Source of the DNA: QZKY01 sp942492925
GTDB lineage: Bacteria; Pseudomonadota; Gammaproteobacteria; Burkholderiales; Burkholderiaceae_D
Assembly: GCA_942492925.1 (NCBI GenBank)
Contig: OW818641.1
Span: forward strand, 124,001 to 188,000
Length of the DNA stretch: 64,000 nt
Direction: 5' to 3'
Shown: positions 7,550-16,556 of the stretch, one piece after another
How positions within the stretch are numbered: the first letter of the stretch is position 1
Layout of the letters: each line of letters opens with the position of its first letter
Made by a program: the position numbers and the translations under genes
Notes under the pieces: generated by a model
What the model was told of the DNA's origin: nothing
Databases searched by the model: none
The model's input: only the letters and a program-made list of their open reading frames with translations

Positions 7550-10500
7550 TTAGGGGGTTGGCGGAGTAATCTCCCGCCAGATTGCGCGCCTGCCCTGGAA
7601 CAATCTCGGCAAGTCATCTGTCCCCAAATCGCCCGCTGACTTCGGCGTGGGATTATTGCTCGTGGTCACCACCACACGCCGTTGACCGTCCGGCGTATAG
7701 AACACATTCACGCCAACAATCGGGCCGTCGAACTTGACCGCACTCTGCATGGTACTTGATGTACTCATCTTGTAGTTGAAATAATTCAACCAGCCATACC
7801 CTCCGGGGCTACAGACGGTTTCGGAAGGCACCGTCGTCGCCACAAACAGCAGGCTGCCATCAATAGTGGGATCGACATGCATCCGTTCGCCGCTATCCGG
7901 GAAATCCACGTACCAGCCGCGCTTGGTGGTCCAATCTACCGCCGTCACCGTCAGCGTCCGCGTACCGCTCGTGCCAGAATTGGTGAGGGTCTGCGCAACC
8001 ATCTGCGTGCTGGAACGGGGATTGTCCAGCGATACGCCCGACTCATCATCCGTGATGGCATACAAAGTTTGCGTCTGGGTGTTGACCAAATCCGTCGTCT
8101 CCAAATATTTTCCGGTACCGACGAACACCACCCGCTTAGAATTGATTTCAGCCAATTCGGGTTCCGTCGTCACTGGCTGCATGTTGCCGCTGGCATCCTT
8201 CAAGACAGCGAATTTTTTCACCTTGTCCGCCACGGTCGTCGTATTGATATCGAAGCGCCAGACATTGCCCAGCAAATCGCCGGCATACACATAAGTCGTC
8301 GTATTGTTTTTTGTCGGCGCAGCGGCCCACCCGGAGATTTTGGCCAGCCCGCTCGGCGTCGTTGACGATCCAACCCCTGTGCTGATTTTGTCAATCGCCG
8401 CGCCCGTTATCGCATTGCGAACGAAGAGGTAGCCTTTCCCATCATCGGTGTTGTTGTACCCCGACGTGAACATCACGACCCACGTGCCATCCGATTTCTT
8501 CGTGACGATCGGTTGTCCATAGGTGTAACCAATATCGCCATCCATACTACTGTCAATTTCCCACAGCAGGCTGGGGCTGGCTGGGTTAGTGACGTCCAAC
8601 GCATAATACCCACGCCCGCCACCATTCAAGCCGCTGACCAAAATCGTTTTCCAGCTTGACGTCGCCGCGTCGTAAACGTCCGTCACTTTTGGACTGCCGT
8701 TAACAAAGTTGGCGTGCAAGGTTGCATATTTTTTGTCCGCCAGTTTCCACATGTTGGGGATCACCATGCTTGGTACAAATGCCCAACGTTCCGTTCCATC
8801 CGAAGCCTTGAACGCATGCAGCATCCCGTCATTCGTGCCAATGTACACGGTTGCACTACGATTCGTCTGCGCGGTGACGTAATCGCTATAGCCATCATCG
8901 GTATATGAATACTTCGGCTTGGCGAGGTAAACCGGTTCAGATTCCATCGCATCGCCCATCACGGCTTCTCGGTAGCGGAACAAGTGGTTATCGGTCGCAT
9001 TGGCGCTTCTTTCCTCGTATCCCGTTTGGCCCCGGAGATAGTTGACCAGATTGGCGCCAACGGCTGCCGACTGTTGCGTCGTCGTCAATTCCGACCACTG
9101 CGTCAAGCCTGCGCTCAAAGTGGCGGCAGAGAAATAAGCTTGCTGCGCGCTCGTCAAATTGTCGTATAAGAAGTTTGTCAGCGCAAAGTTGGCGCCCAGC
9201 GGCGCCCCAACCGCAGCCGTTCGCTGAGCCGTGTATATCGCCCGCGTGTCGGATGCCGCGGCCACTTTGGATTTGAGCGTACCCGTGCACGTTGTGGCAA
9301 TGGACACCCGGCACGTATTGTCGCTCGAATCAAACGTGCCTGACGTGCAAGCGGCGGCCGTCGTACTCGGCGTCACACAATACGTCGCACCGCTGGTTGC
9401 CGACTCCGTATAAGACGGGGAAGTACAAGAACTGGCATAGATGTCTTCCACGCACCAGGTTGCATTTTCGCTGACGTCACCAGTACTCAGATTGATCGTC
9501 CGGGCTTCCAGATTACCGATCCATTTCACTGTCGTGTAACTTGCGACATAAGCGTAGTTGTCGCCAGAAATCGGATTCTGAGAGCTCGTGGCTGCTGCGC
9601 CACCGGCACCACGCCGGACGTTCATCGTCGACAAAGCCTCGCTCAAGCCCTCTGACAATTCGCTTGCGTTCTTGGCGCTGAAGTAACTACCCCGACCATT
9701 GACGGCGGCGTGCCATAAATCGTCAACCGCTGTTGCCGTATTTTGTGCTGGAACAGGCCAGTTGCTGGGCGACCCGCTGCCCATCTTGATATTGTAGTAA
9801 TCGCCCGAGCTCGCCGTTTTGTAATCCTTCTGATACTGCAGCGTGCCATCGATTCCCAGCCCGAGCGTGAACGTCGTCATGTGCTGCTGCGTATTGTTGT
9901 CCGACGTGCTGACGTACACATTGTTTTCGCACACATCGATCCCTTCCGCCCCGGTGCAATTGCCAAAAGCGGTGGTGCGCAAGTCGGTCGTGTAGTAATA
10001 CATGGCCACGTCCGCCAAGGAACCTGTGCTCGCCGTCGTTCCTTCATACATCGGGCGAGCGGTTCCCGAGCCGTCCATGTTCCCCATGGAACCACCATCC
10101 ACCTTTTTCACCGTGCTGGTCGAATCGGTATTCCAATAACCGTCTGTCGTCAAAATCGCGAAATTCTGCTGGCAGGAATACTGCACCGGATCATCGCTGG
10201 AACTCTGGCTCAAGGGATTCTTGCCTGCGTAAATCCGCCCGACGTTGGCCAGCGCCGAACGCAACGGCGTCCCTGAGCCTGCATCGGCTGTCAGCAATTT
10301 GTTGTACCACAGATTTTTTTGCTCTCCAGCCCCCCCTTTGAAGGTATCAATCTTCAGGTAATTGGTCGTGGGATTATTGATCGTGTAAAACCCCACCCGG
10401 TACTGATTGTCGATGCTCTGGAAAGCCAGGCTGACGGAGGTCTTCATCATCTGGATGCGCGTCTGGTACCACGCGAACCAGTTGGCAAAGTTTCTCAATT

Positions 10501-11536
10501 CTTGCGCATAGGTGCACGAACGCGTGCTGTTGTTGTTTGTGACGTCAGGCGTCACCGCATCGCAGTCGGTCCGGTTCTTCCGGTTGATGATGGTCGCGCC
10601 ATTCTCCACGTAGTTCGTGAACGGCGCATTCGCACTCACGATGTTGAAACGCTTAAGAGAACCGGGCACAATCGCACCACCAGATGATGCTTTCACGGTC
10701 GGGTAGCGCGCATATTTGTAAGTCGTTGTCCACACACCTTGGCAAGCGGTTAATGCCGTGTTACTGCACCAGCGCAACCCACCCGAATAAGGGTAGGTGG
10801 TATCCGGCGCATTTTGTGTATTGCACGTTGTCAGTCTCCGGTCGCTGCAATACTCACCCGGCACCATCACATAGTAATACGGTCCCACAGCCGTAGCGGT
10901 CGATGTTGCGGTGGCCGAACCGACCGCACCCGTCGCAAACTTTGCCGTACCGTAAGCGGCAATGTCATGTTTCGTTGTGTAGTTTTTACCGTCAACCGTT
11001 CCCGGCAGCAGGTAATTGTCATTGCGCAAGCAATCCGAATAGCTGCCGCTCGTACAATATTCCACATCCGGGTATTGGCTCAGCAGATTCAGGGTGGAGG
11101 TGCTGACTTTCCCGTAACCGTCATAGGGCACGCTGCCGGTGCCGGAATAGCTGGTCAACTCCGTTCCATCGTAAGCCTTCGGCGGCGAGTAGGTGGTTTC
11201 CGGATTGTAGGCTGCGCCATTGAAACTAGCCGTATGAAAAAGCGGCAAACGGGTCGCGCATTCCGTGTTCGCCGTCCCGTTCGATCCCTTGCAATAATAC
11301 GTCGTGCCAACATTCCCCCCGCTTACCCAGTCCGGCATGTAATTCCACTCCATGCTTCCGGAATTATCGAGAATGAACATCAGGTTCGGTTTGACCGAGG
11401 TGTTGGTTGCTGTCGCCAACGGGACCGTCGTCAAATCAAGCGTCGCGGCCCACACGCTGAATGGCAACGCGATGCAAAACAGAAGCAACTGACGCCACAA
11501 GCGTGCCCCCTTAAATCGGTCGTGTAAATGTTTCAT
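7550..11536 (-). CDS. pilY1: Full-length type IV pilus tip adhesin/assembly protein PilY1 (cluster 2)
   Basis: A 1328-residue exported protein, last gene of cluster 2. A signal peptide (about residues 1-31) is followed by an N-terminal von Willebrand A-like domain whose metal-site motif DNSGS lies at residues 57-61, a long cysteine-containing middle, and the C-terminal PilY1 beta-propeller (VYIGTNDGMLHAFKA, FVPSMVIPNMW). PilY1 sits at the pilus tip, primes pilus assembly with the minor pilins, and in several species acts as a surface-contact sensor. A clear AGGAGAG ribosome site precedes the ATG, 9 bases from the pilX stop. The cluster 1 version lacks the N-terminal domain. A strong terminator follows. 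Confidence 0.92.
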   Translation of the reverse strand: MKHLHDRFKGARLWRQLLLFCIALPFSVWAATLDLTTVPLATATNTSVKPNLMFILDNSGSMEWNYMPDWVSGGNVGTTYYCKGSNGTANTECATRLPLFHTASFNGAAYNPETTYSPPKAYDGTELTSYSGTGSVPYDGYGKVSTSTLNLLSQYPDVEYCTSGSYSDCLRNDNYLLPGTVDGKNYTTKHDIAAYGTAKFATGAVGSATATSTATAVGPYYYVMVPGEYCSDRRLTTCNTQNAPDTTYPYSGGLRWCSNTALTACQGVWTTTYKYARYPTVKASSGGAIVPGSLKRFNIVSANAPFTNYVENGATIINRKNRTDCDAVTPDVTNNNSTRSCTYAQELRNFANWFAWYQTRIQMMKTSVSLAFQSIDNQYRVGFYTINNPTTNYLKIDTFKGGAGEQKNLWYNKLLTADAGSGTPLRSALANVGRIYAGKNPLSQSSSDDPVQYSCQQNFAILTTDGYWNTDSTSTVKKVDGGSMGNMDGSGTARPMYEGTTASTGSLADVAMYYYTTDLRTTAFGNCTGAEGIDVCENNVYVSTSDNNTQQHMTTFTLGLGIDGTLQYQKDYKTASSGDYYNIKMGSGSPSNWPVPAQNTATAVDDLWHAAVNGRGSYFSAKNASELSEGLSEALSTMNVRRGAGGAAATSSQNPISGDNYAYVASYTTVKWIGNLEARTINLSTGDVSENATWCVEDIYASSCTSPSYTESATSGATYCVTPSTTAAACTSGTFDSSDNTCRVSIATTCTGTLKSKVAAASDTRAIYTAQRTAAVGAPLGANFALTNFLYDNLTSAQQAYFSAATLSAGLTQWSELTTTQQSAAVGANLVNYLRGQTGYEERSANATDNHLFRYREAVMGDAMESEPVYLAKPKYSYTDDGYSDYVTAQTNRSATVYIGTNDGMLHAFKASDGTERWAFVPSMVIPNMWKLADKKYATLHANFVNGSPKVTDVYDAATSSWKTILVSGLNGGGRGYYALDVTNPASPSLLWEIDSSMDGDIGYTYGQPIVTKKSDGTWVVMFTSGYNNTDDGKGYLFVRNAITGAAIDKISTGVGSSTTPSGLAKISGWAAAPTKNNTTTYVYAGDLLGNVWRFDINTTTVADKVKKFAVLKDASGNMQPVTTEPELAEINSKRVVFVGTGKYLETTDLVNTQTQTLYAITDDESGVSLDNPRSSTQMVAQTLTNSGTSGTRTLTVTAVDWTTKRGWYVDFPDSGERMHVDPTIDGSLLFVATTVPSETVCSPGGYGWLNYFNYKMSTSSTMQSAVKFDGPIVGVNVFYTPDGQRRVVVTTSNNPTPKSAGDLGTDDLPRLFQGRRAIWREITPPTP

Positions 11537-11545
11537 AACACTCTC

Positions 11546-12178
11546 CTAATATACAAATCCCTGGATGTAACTCACGGTATTTCTCGGCCCCTCGACTCTG
11601 GCTGTAATGCGGAATATCAAGGCCTTGTCTGAACGATATGCTGGCGGGTCTTCGCCAGCCTGCTTGCTTTCAGCGAAGGTCAACTCTGTGTAAATGCAAT
11701 GATCTGTGCCCGGCAAGGTATTGGCATTGCGGCACATTCGCTCAATGATGTAGCGGACCGAGTTGCCGCCATCGTCGCCGCCCAGATTCCGGCTGACCCC
11801 ATTGGCCCAGGTGGCATCTGCAAACAGATCCGCAACCTCCCCCGTGCTGGAGTAATAGCCGGACGCGGGAATGCTCGTAGTCGTAGCCGCGAGGCCATCG
11901 TTGATGGCCTGCTGGCTGCCAACGGGGGCGCCACTCGCCGTCATTGTAGTATTCAGCCACACCATGGCCGCTTCCATCCCGCGATCCCCAGACGCCGTGG
12001 CAGACATGCGAAAAGACAGGTTGCCGGCAATGATGCTGGTCGTATCGACCGTCCTCACCAGCGCCGCACCGGCCAGCAGCAATATCACCAGACCGATCAG
12101 CGCAAAAAACAGGGTGGCGCCATCCTGCTTTTTCGGTCCGCGCGCAGGCGTGTATGTTCGAATAAGCATGGCGTTCAT
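11546..12178 (-). CDS. pilX: Type IV pilus minor pilin PilX (cluster 2)
   Basis: A 210-residue prepilin with leader ending DG/ATLFF (cleavage after residue 20) and no glutamate at mature position 5, as expected for PilX/GspK-like pilins. The hydrophobic helix spans about residues 21-43 and the following residues contain the RMSATASGDRGMEAAMVWL segment that matches the PilX post-helix region. Its start overlaps the pilW stop by four bases (ATGA) and pilY1 follows after 9 bases, so all three are probably translated from one message. It is more divergent from the cluster 1 PilX than simple recent duplication would suggest (my visual comparison only). Confidence 0.85.
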   Translation of the reverse strand: MNAMLIRTYTPARGPKKQDGATLFFALIGLVILLLAGAALVRTVDTTSIIAGNLSFRMSATASGDRGMEAAMVWLNTTMTASGAPVGSQQAINDGLAATTTSIPASGYYSSTGEVADLFADATWANGVSRNLGGDDGGNSVRYIIERMCRNANTLPGTDHCIYTELTFAESKQAGEDPPAYRSDKALIFRITARVEGPRNTVSYIQGFVY

Positions 12179-13278
12179 CCTAATTTATCCGTTGACCAAG
12201 TCATGTTGCGCAGGGGAATAACCGTTTCAAAAGTCCGGTAGCGATACCGATTCCAGTTTGCTGTTCCTCTAATATCAACGGACGACGATGTTCCGGCAAC
12301 GCCTGCGGCATCCCCCTCCCAGGTGCAAAGCCCGGTCGCGCACGGCGGGTTTGCCACCACGTCGCGTTCAAGTAATTCATTGCGCGCCACGATCACCAGA
12401 CGCACCGCCCGGATCCGGTTGCGGTCGGCCACACTCAAGGCAGCCCATGTGCCCGTTGCATTGACCCAGTTCGTCACGGGTCCTGAAGTTGCTGAAGCAG
12501 CGACCCCGTACTGAGCTTGAAAATTGACGATGTTCGACATGATCGGTCTTTGCACGGCGACACTGTCCGACGTGGACGGGGTTTCAAACAAGGTCCCGTT
12601 TTGAACGGAATACGTCACGGAAAACCATGTGCCGGGACACGAGATTCTCGTCGCGCCATCTACAATTGCTATGTCAGAAGTATCTGCCGTATTCAGGGTA
12701 ATCTTCGTCGTGCCTGTTATTGCCGTCACCTTTCGCAAGGCGCACGTTGTCCCTGCTTGGTTCATCAGCAACGCCACGTCACCCACCCGGCAACCCATGT
12801 TATTTTCAACCACAACGACAGGCAATGCCGACGAGCCGGAAATGGTAACAGGCAAACCGGCAAAATCACCCTGACTGCGCCCGAGCGTAATGCTGTCGCT
12901 GGCCCCGGTAGCCGTGCCGCCATCGACAATCGTTACCGGTGAAAGATTGATGGCGGGGGTCGGCGTCGTCGCGGCAGCATCATTATCATGATCAAAGGCT
13001 GTATTGGAATTAGTACACCTAAGCGGCGAATTATTGGTATAAATCGGCACGCCGTAGCCCGCCATTTGAACCTGCCGCTGGATCATGTACAACGCAATGC
13101 TGCCGCTGGTTTGCGCATCCGCGTTGCCACTGGTGGTACGCTTTTGCCCTTCAAACCCAATCAGCGTTTGCGAAATGACGAGCGTCACGATCAAACCAAT
13201 GACCAAGCCCACCAGAATTTCAATCAGGCTGAATCCACGTTGGTGCGCTTGATGCGCGTTTCTTTGCTTGTTCCTCAT
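12175..13278 (-). CDS. pilW: Type IV pilus minor pilin PilW (cluster 2)
   Basis: A 367-residue minor pilin from the ATG at 13278, which has a GAGG site 6 bases upstream; an in-frame GTG at 13293, overlapping the pilV stop, is the alternative start and would add five residues. The leader ends QRG/FSLIE with glutamate at mature position 5, followed by IEILVGLVIGLIVTLV. The globular domain contains several cysteines and is about 100 residues longer than the cluster 1 PilW (269 aa). It sits between pilV and pilX in the classic order. Role in the priming complex is inferred from the family. Confidence 0.87.
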   Translation of the reverse strand: MRNKQRNAHQAHQRGFSLIEILVGLVIGLIVTLVISQTLIGFEGQKRTTSGNADAQTSGSIALYMIQRQVQMAGYGVPIYTNNSPLRCTNSNTAFDHDNDAAATTPTPAINLSPVTIVDGGTATGASDSITLGRSQGDFAGLPVTISGSSALPVVVVENNMGCRVGDVALLMNQAGTTCALRKVTAITGTTKITLNTADTSDIAIVDGATRISCPGTWFSVTYSVQNGTLFETPSTSDSVAVQRPIMSNIVNFQAQYGVAASATSGPVTNWVNATGTWAALSVADRNRIRAVRLVIVARNELLERDVVANPPCATGLCTWEGDAAGVAGTSSSVDIRGTANWNRYRYRTFETVIPLRNMTWSTDKLG

Positions 13279-13292
13279 CGTCGCCTCACTCA

Positions 13293-13703
13293 CTAGAGCC
13301 CCGCTGATGTCGGTGTGGCGTGCGCCACCGTCGTCACGCTATGCACAGCGCCTGAACCCGGTTGAACCCAACTTACGGTAACCCTGTAGCACCAAAGACT
13401 GCCGTTGCACCCCCGGACGACATTGAGCAAGCCGCCAGGCAATGCCGGAACCGCCTCGTCTTCGACAGCCTGATTGTTCATTTGCGCCGACCCATCCGCC
13501 CAAATTTTCCCGACGCGCTGCTGCGCGATGTAACTTGCCTCTGAACGAAATTTTGCATCGCCAGTTGCCTGAATCATGTTGGCCTGCAGGGCCACCACAC
13601 CCAGAATGCCGATTGAGAAAATGAGAATGGCAATCAGCGCCTCCAGCAAGGCGACCCCACCTTGTTTAGCGAATGGAATTGACATGGCGTTTGTTTTCAT
13701 CAT
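13293..13703 (-). CDS. pilV: Type IV pilus minor pilin PilV (cluster 2)
   Basis: A 136-residue prepilin beginning at the ATG of MMKTNAMS, preceded by GAGGTC at good spacing; a longer upstream reading overlaps fimT. The leader ends QGG/VALLE (glutamate at mature position 5), followed by the hydrophobic IAILIFSIGILGVVAL. The LLEALIAILIFSIGILG pattern is typical of PilV/PilV-like GspI pilins. A CysTrp-Cys pair, seen in LWCYRV, lies in the C-terminal half. Short spacing to fimT upstream (7 bases) and pilW downstream indicates one operon. Confidence 0.86.
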   Translation of the reverse strand: MMKTNAMSIPFAKQGGVALLEALIAILIFSIGILGVVALQANMIQATGDAKFRSEASYIAQQRVGKIWADGSAQMNNQAVEDEAVPALPGGLLNVVRGCNGSLWCYRVTVSWVQPGSGAVHSVTTVAHATPTSAGL

Positions 13704-13710
13704 GTTGACC

Positions 13711-14253
13711 TCATGGACATACACGCAGATCCGCAGCATCCGTTACCGCCGGATCGCACACTCTTGCGGCGCCGCCAATTGTGATGGTGACGCGTAAATT
13801 GCGCGCGTCGCTTCCCGTCAGCGTGTTGCTGGTGACATCCACCGCCGTAAAGTTCGCGCCTGCGTTAGGATCCGGCTGCGTCAAACGCCCGTCGCTGCCA
13901 AATCGGTACACCCCCGCCCCCGTGGATTCTGTCAGGGTCACAGGACTACCTCCGGAAGTTGTGCGCGTATGCATGCCAAGTGGGCAGGTTGCCGTAACCG
14001 TTTCGCAATTGACCGACCAATTTCTTCCATTGAGCGCCAACACAACATTAGCGTTGTGGTTGATGGCTTCTTGCCGCGCCAGTTGCATGCCCCGCAGAAG
14101 CGACTCCGCTTCACTTCTCGTTCGCGCGTTCTGTATCCATGTGCTAAAACTGGGCAACCCCATCGCGATCACGATACCTAGAATGACAATAGCGATAACC
14201 AATTCAATCAGGGTCACCCCTGTTGCGCGCTTGGGGACACGTTTACTCAGCAC
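13711..14253 (-). CDS. fimT: Type IV pilus minor pilin FimT/GspH-like (cluster 2)
   Basis: A 180-residue prepilin with leader ending ATG/VTLIE (cleavage after residue 12, glutamate at mature position 5) and the helix LVIAIVILGIVIAMGLPSF. RSEAESLLRGMQLARQEAINHN after the helix is the GspH/FimT hallmark. The C-terminal half has cysteines that could pair. It overlaps the end of pilE by 7 bases and is followed by pilV after 7 bases. It belongs to the same family as the cluster 1 FimT but the two globular domains differ. Confidence 0.87.
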   Translation of the reverse strand: MLSKRVPKRATGVTLIELVIAIVILGIVIAMGLPSFSTWIQNARTRSEAESLLRGMQLARQEAINHNANVVLALNGRNWSVNCETVTATCPLGMHTRTTSGGSPVTLTESTGAGVYRFGSDGRLTQPDPNAGANFTAVDVTSNTLTGSDARNLRVTITIGGAARVCDPAVTDAADLRVCP

Positions 14254-14645
14254 GACTCACCTTTTTTTGTGACCAAACAATTCACCGTCACCCCCCCGAT
14301 GGTTGATGTCATGGCGCCGGCCTGATTGCCGGTGTATGTGTAGGTCGCCATATCGCCGGTTCCACTGGCCGTGATGGTATAAGTTGTGGCAGTCGAATTG
14401 CACGCATAGCCGAAATACTTGCCTGCGGCCGGGCAAGTCACCCCGACATAAGTGCGATTGTCTTGAAAATACTGCTCGAACTGCACGCGCGCCGTGGAGA
14501 GCGTAGAAGTTGCCTCTTGCGCCTTCCCGCGCCGCACATACTCGGTGTATGACGGCAACGCCACGCTAGCAAGTATGGCAACAATCGCCACCACAATCAT
14601 CAACTCAATCAGCGTAAACCCGCGAGACCTTGTGCGGTATGCCAT
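14247..14645 (-). CDS. pilE: PilE-like type IV minor pilin (cluster 2)
   Basis: A 132-residue prepilin, first gene of the minus-strand cluster. The start at the ATG of MAYRTRSRG is preceded by AGGAG at good spacing; the longer upstream reading has no family support. The leader ends SRG/FTLIE (cleavage after residue 9; glutamate at mature position 5). The helix and the YTEYVRRGKAQEATSTL region match PilE-type minor pilins, and a C-terminal cysteine pair lies near residues 124 and 132. A 330-base gap with no gene lies upstream and should hold the cluster 2 promoter. Confidence 0.88.
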   Translation of the reverse strand: MAYRTRSRGFTLIELMIVVAIVAILASVALPSYTEYVRRGKAQEATSTLSTARVQFEQYFQDNRTYVGVTCPAAGKYFGYACNSTATTYTITASGTGDMATYTYTGNQAGAMTSTIGGVTVNCLVTKKGESC

Positions 14646-14974
14646 ATCTTGCTCCTGTTTGTATTGACCCAATATTTTCCAAAGGAAGCCCACTCTCCTA
14701 CTCTTGCAGAATAATGCACGCTACCCGCTATGCTTCATGCAAGCCGACAAGTGAACGCAATTCGAAGACGGGCGGCAAGGTTCCCCGCACGGCTTGTTGT
14801 TAGTTGGCACCTTGTTTAACTGACACCCCTCCAATAGGCCCGGGCATACTGCCAAGCGGCTCATCTGCTCCGGTCCCTTTTCCATTCGCCTTGGCCGCTC
14901 CTCGTGCGTCCACAGGCACCGCATGGCAAGAGTGGTATGCTTTCGATAATGTCCTAACCCCTCCGGAATTCACC
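14646..14974. other. Intergenic region between divergent pilE (minus) and DUF3108 gene (plus)
   Basis: No coding sequence or RNA gene was seen. Short readings in this stretch lack start-site support and family features. The stretch must contain the promoters of cluster 2 on the minus strand and of the DUF3108-queC pair on the plus strand, but no hexamer pair stood out clearly enough to call. Confidence 0.5.
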
Positions 14975-15763
14975 ATGCGTTTTTTGCGTTTTGTTCTTCT
15001 CGCCGCCACTTATCTCGTTTCGCTTCATACGCTTGCTGCACCAACCGCTGCCGAGGATGTGGCGCCCATCAAGCGCAAAGCCAGCCCCCCGCCTTCTGCG
15101 GATTTGTTTTACGCCATCCAGGCCGACTATTCGGCCCTGTCGATGAGCGGCGAAGGCGTGGTGCACTGGTCTACAAATGGCAAACGCTTTTCGGTCCGTG
15201 CTGAAACCACGACGCCAACGCTGGGCAAACTGCTGGAATCCCAAAGCAACGGCGTCATCAATGCCTACGGTCTCGCGCCCACCGATCTGGTTGAAAAACG
15301 TTTCCGCAAGCCGCCGCACACCGTCACCTTCGATCGACGCACCAAAACGATTCGCTTCAGCGCTTCGCAACAAACCTATCCCATCAAGGGCGGCGAACAG
15401 GATCGCACCAGCATCACTTGGCAAATCGTCTCGATCGCACGCGGCGCACCAGCGACGGTGAACCCCGGCACCGAATGGACGTTTTTTGTGGCGGGGCGCA
15501 AGAACGCTGAAGCGTGGACCTTCCGAATACTCGGCACTGAAACCGTTTCGACACCACTGGGCGAATTTTCTGCCATTCACATCAAAAAACTGCCGAGCAA
15601 ATCGCGGGAAAATCAGCAGCTCGATCTCTGGCTGGCCCCTTCGCTTGACTGGTATCCGGTACGGATGGTCTTCAAAGACACCAAAGGAATCGACTTGTAT
15701 CAGACCTTGCAACGCATCGACCGGCGCGAGCAAGCCGCCGCTAACGCACGTCAAACGCCATGA
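14975..15763 (+). CDS. DUF3108 domain protein, exported
   Basis: A 262-residue protein of unknown function with a cleavable-looking signal peptide (residues about 1-23, ending TLAA). It is a paralogue of the 6484-7479 protein: both contain the GGEQDRxSIxWQ and WYPV segments, but this one lacks the long proline-rich linker. I start it at ATG 14975, which supplies the signal peptide; the longer reading from 14804 has no such logic. Its stop overlaps the queC start by four bases, so it is translated with queC. Family members are envelope proteins of unknown function. Confidence 0.75.
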   Translation: MRFLRFVLLAATYLVSLHTLAAPTAAEDVAPIKRKASPPPSADLFYAIQADYSALSMSGEGVVHWSTNGKRFSVRAETTTPTLGKLLESQSNGVINAYGLAPTDLVEKRFRKPPHTVTFDRRTKTIRFSASQQTYPIKGGEQDRTSITWQIVSIARGAPATVNPGTEWTFFVAGRKNAEAWTFRILGTETVSTPLGEFSAIHIKKLPSKSRENQQLDLWLAPSLDWYPVRMVFKDTKGIDLYQTLQRIDRREQAAANARQTP

Positions 15764-16461
15764 CGACGCCACAGCGTGCGCTCGTTCTGTTTAGCGGCGG
15801 ACAGGACTCCACCACCTGCCTCGCGTGGGCCCTCTCGCGTTTTGATTACGTCGAAACCATCGGCTTCGATTACGGCCAACGCCACCTGGTCGAACTCACC
15901 GTCCGTCCGGCCATTCTGGAGAAATTGCGCACACAATTTCCGCACTGGTCGCCCAAACTGGGCGACGATCACCTGATCGCTTTACCCGTAATCGCCACCG
16001 TTTCAGACTGCGCGCTCACCCGCGATGTGGAAATTACGATGCAAGACAACGGCTTGCCCAACACCTTCGTGCCGGGACGCAACCTGCTGTTCCTGACGGT
16101 GGCCGCGATGCTTGCTTATCGACGTGGGCTGAACGTGATTGTCGGCGGCATGTGCGAAACCGATTTCTCCGGTTATCCCGATTGCCGCGACAACACAATC
16201 AAGGCGCTGCAAGTCGCGCTCAATCTCGGCATGTCCACAAACCTTGCGCTCGAAACGCCACTGATGTGGCTAAGCAAAGCGCAAACCTGGCAACTCGCAA
16301 AGGATCTCGGCGGCCCCATGCTCGTCGATCTCATCCGCGAGGACACACATACCTGCTATCTCGGCGAACGGCATCCGCACGACTGGGGGCGCGGGTGCGG
16401 CACCTGCCCTGCTTGCGAATTGCGGATGAAAGGGTATCGGGAGTTTCTAGGAAAACTGTAG
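15760..16461 (+). CDS. queC: 7-cyano-7-deazaguanine synthase QueC
   Basis: Converts 7-carboxy-7-deazaguanine to preQ0 with ammonia and ATP in queuosine biosynthesis. The 233-residue protein has the PP-loop SGGQDS at residues 12-17 and four C-terminal zinc-binding cysteines at about 199, 213, 216 and 219. Length and motifs are as in the family. It is translationally coupled to the preceding DUF3108 gene (ATGA overlap). No other queuosine genes lie in the window. A small GC-rich hairpin follows its stop but has no T run. Confidence 0.96.
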   Translation: MTTPQRALVLFSGGQDSTTCLAWALSRFDYVETIGFDYGQRHLVELTVRPAILEKLRTQFPHWSPKLGDDHLIALPVIATVSDCALTRDVEITMQDNGLPNTFVPGRNLLFLTVAAMLAYRRGLNVIVGGMCETDFSGYPDCRDNTIKALQVALNLGMSTNLALETPLMWLSKAQTWQLAKDLGGPMLVDLIREDTHTCYLGERHPHDWGRGCGTCPACELRMKGYREFLGKL

Positions 16462-16556
16462 GTCGCCCTTTGGGGCGAGATCAACACATCAAGCCACTGC
16501 CTACCAAATCGTGCGCCCGAGTCAGCCTAAAGGCCGACCAACATGAAAAACAGGTT

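Noticed and set aside
16462..16485. Intrinsic terminator after queC
   Set aside because: TCGCCC/GGGCGA forms a short hairpin but no T run follows.
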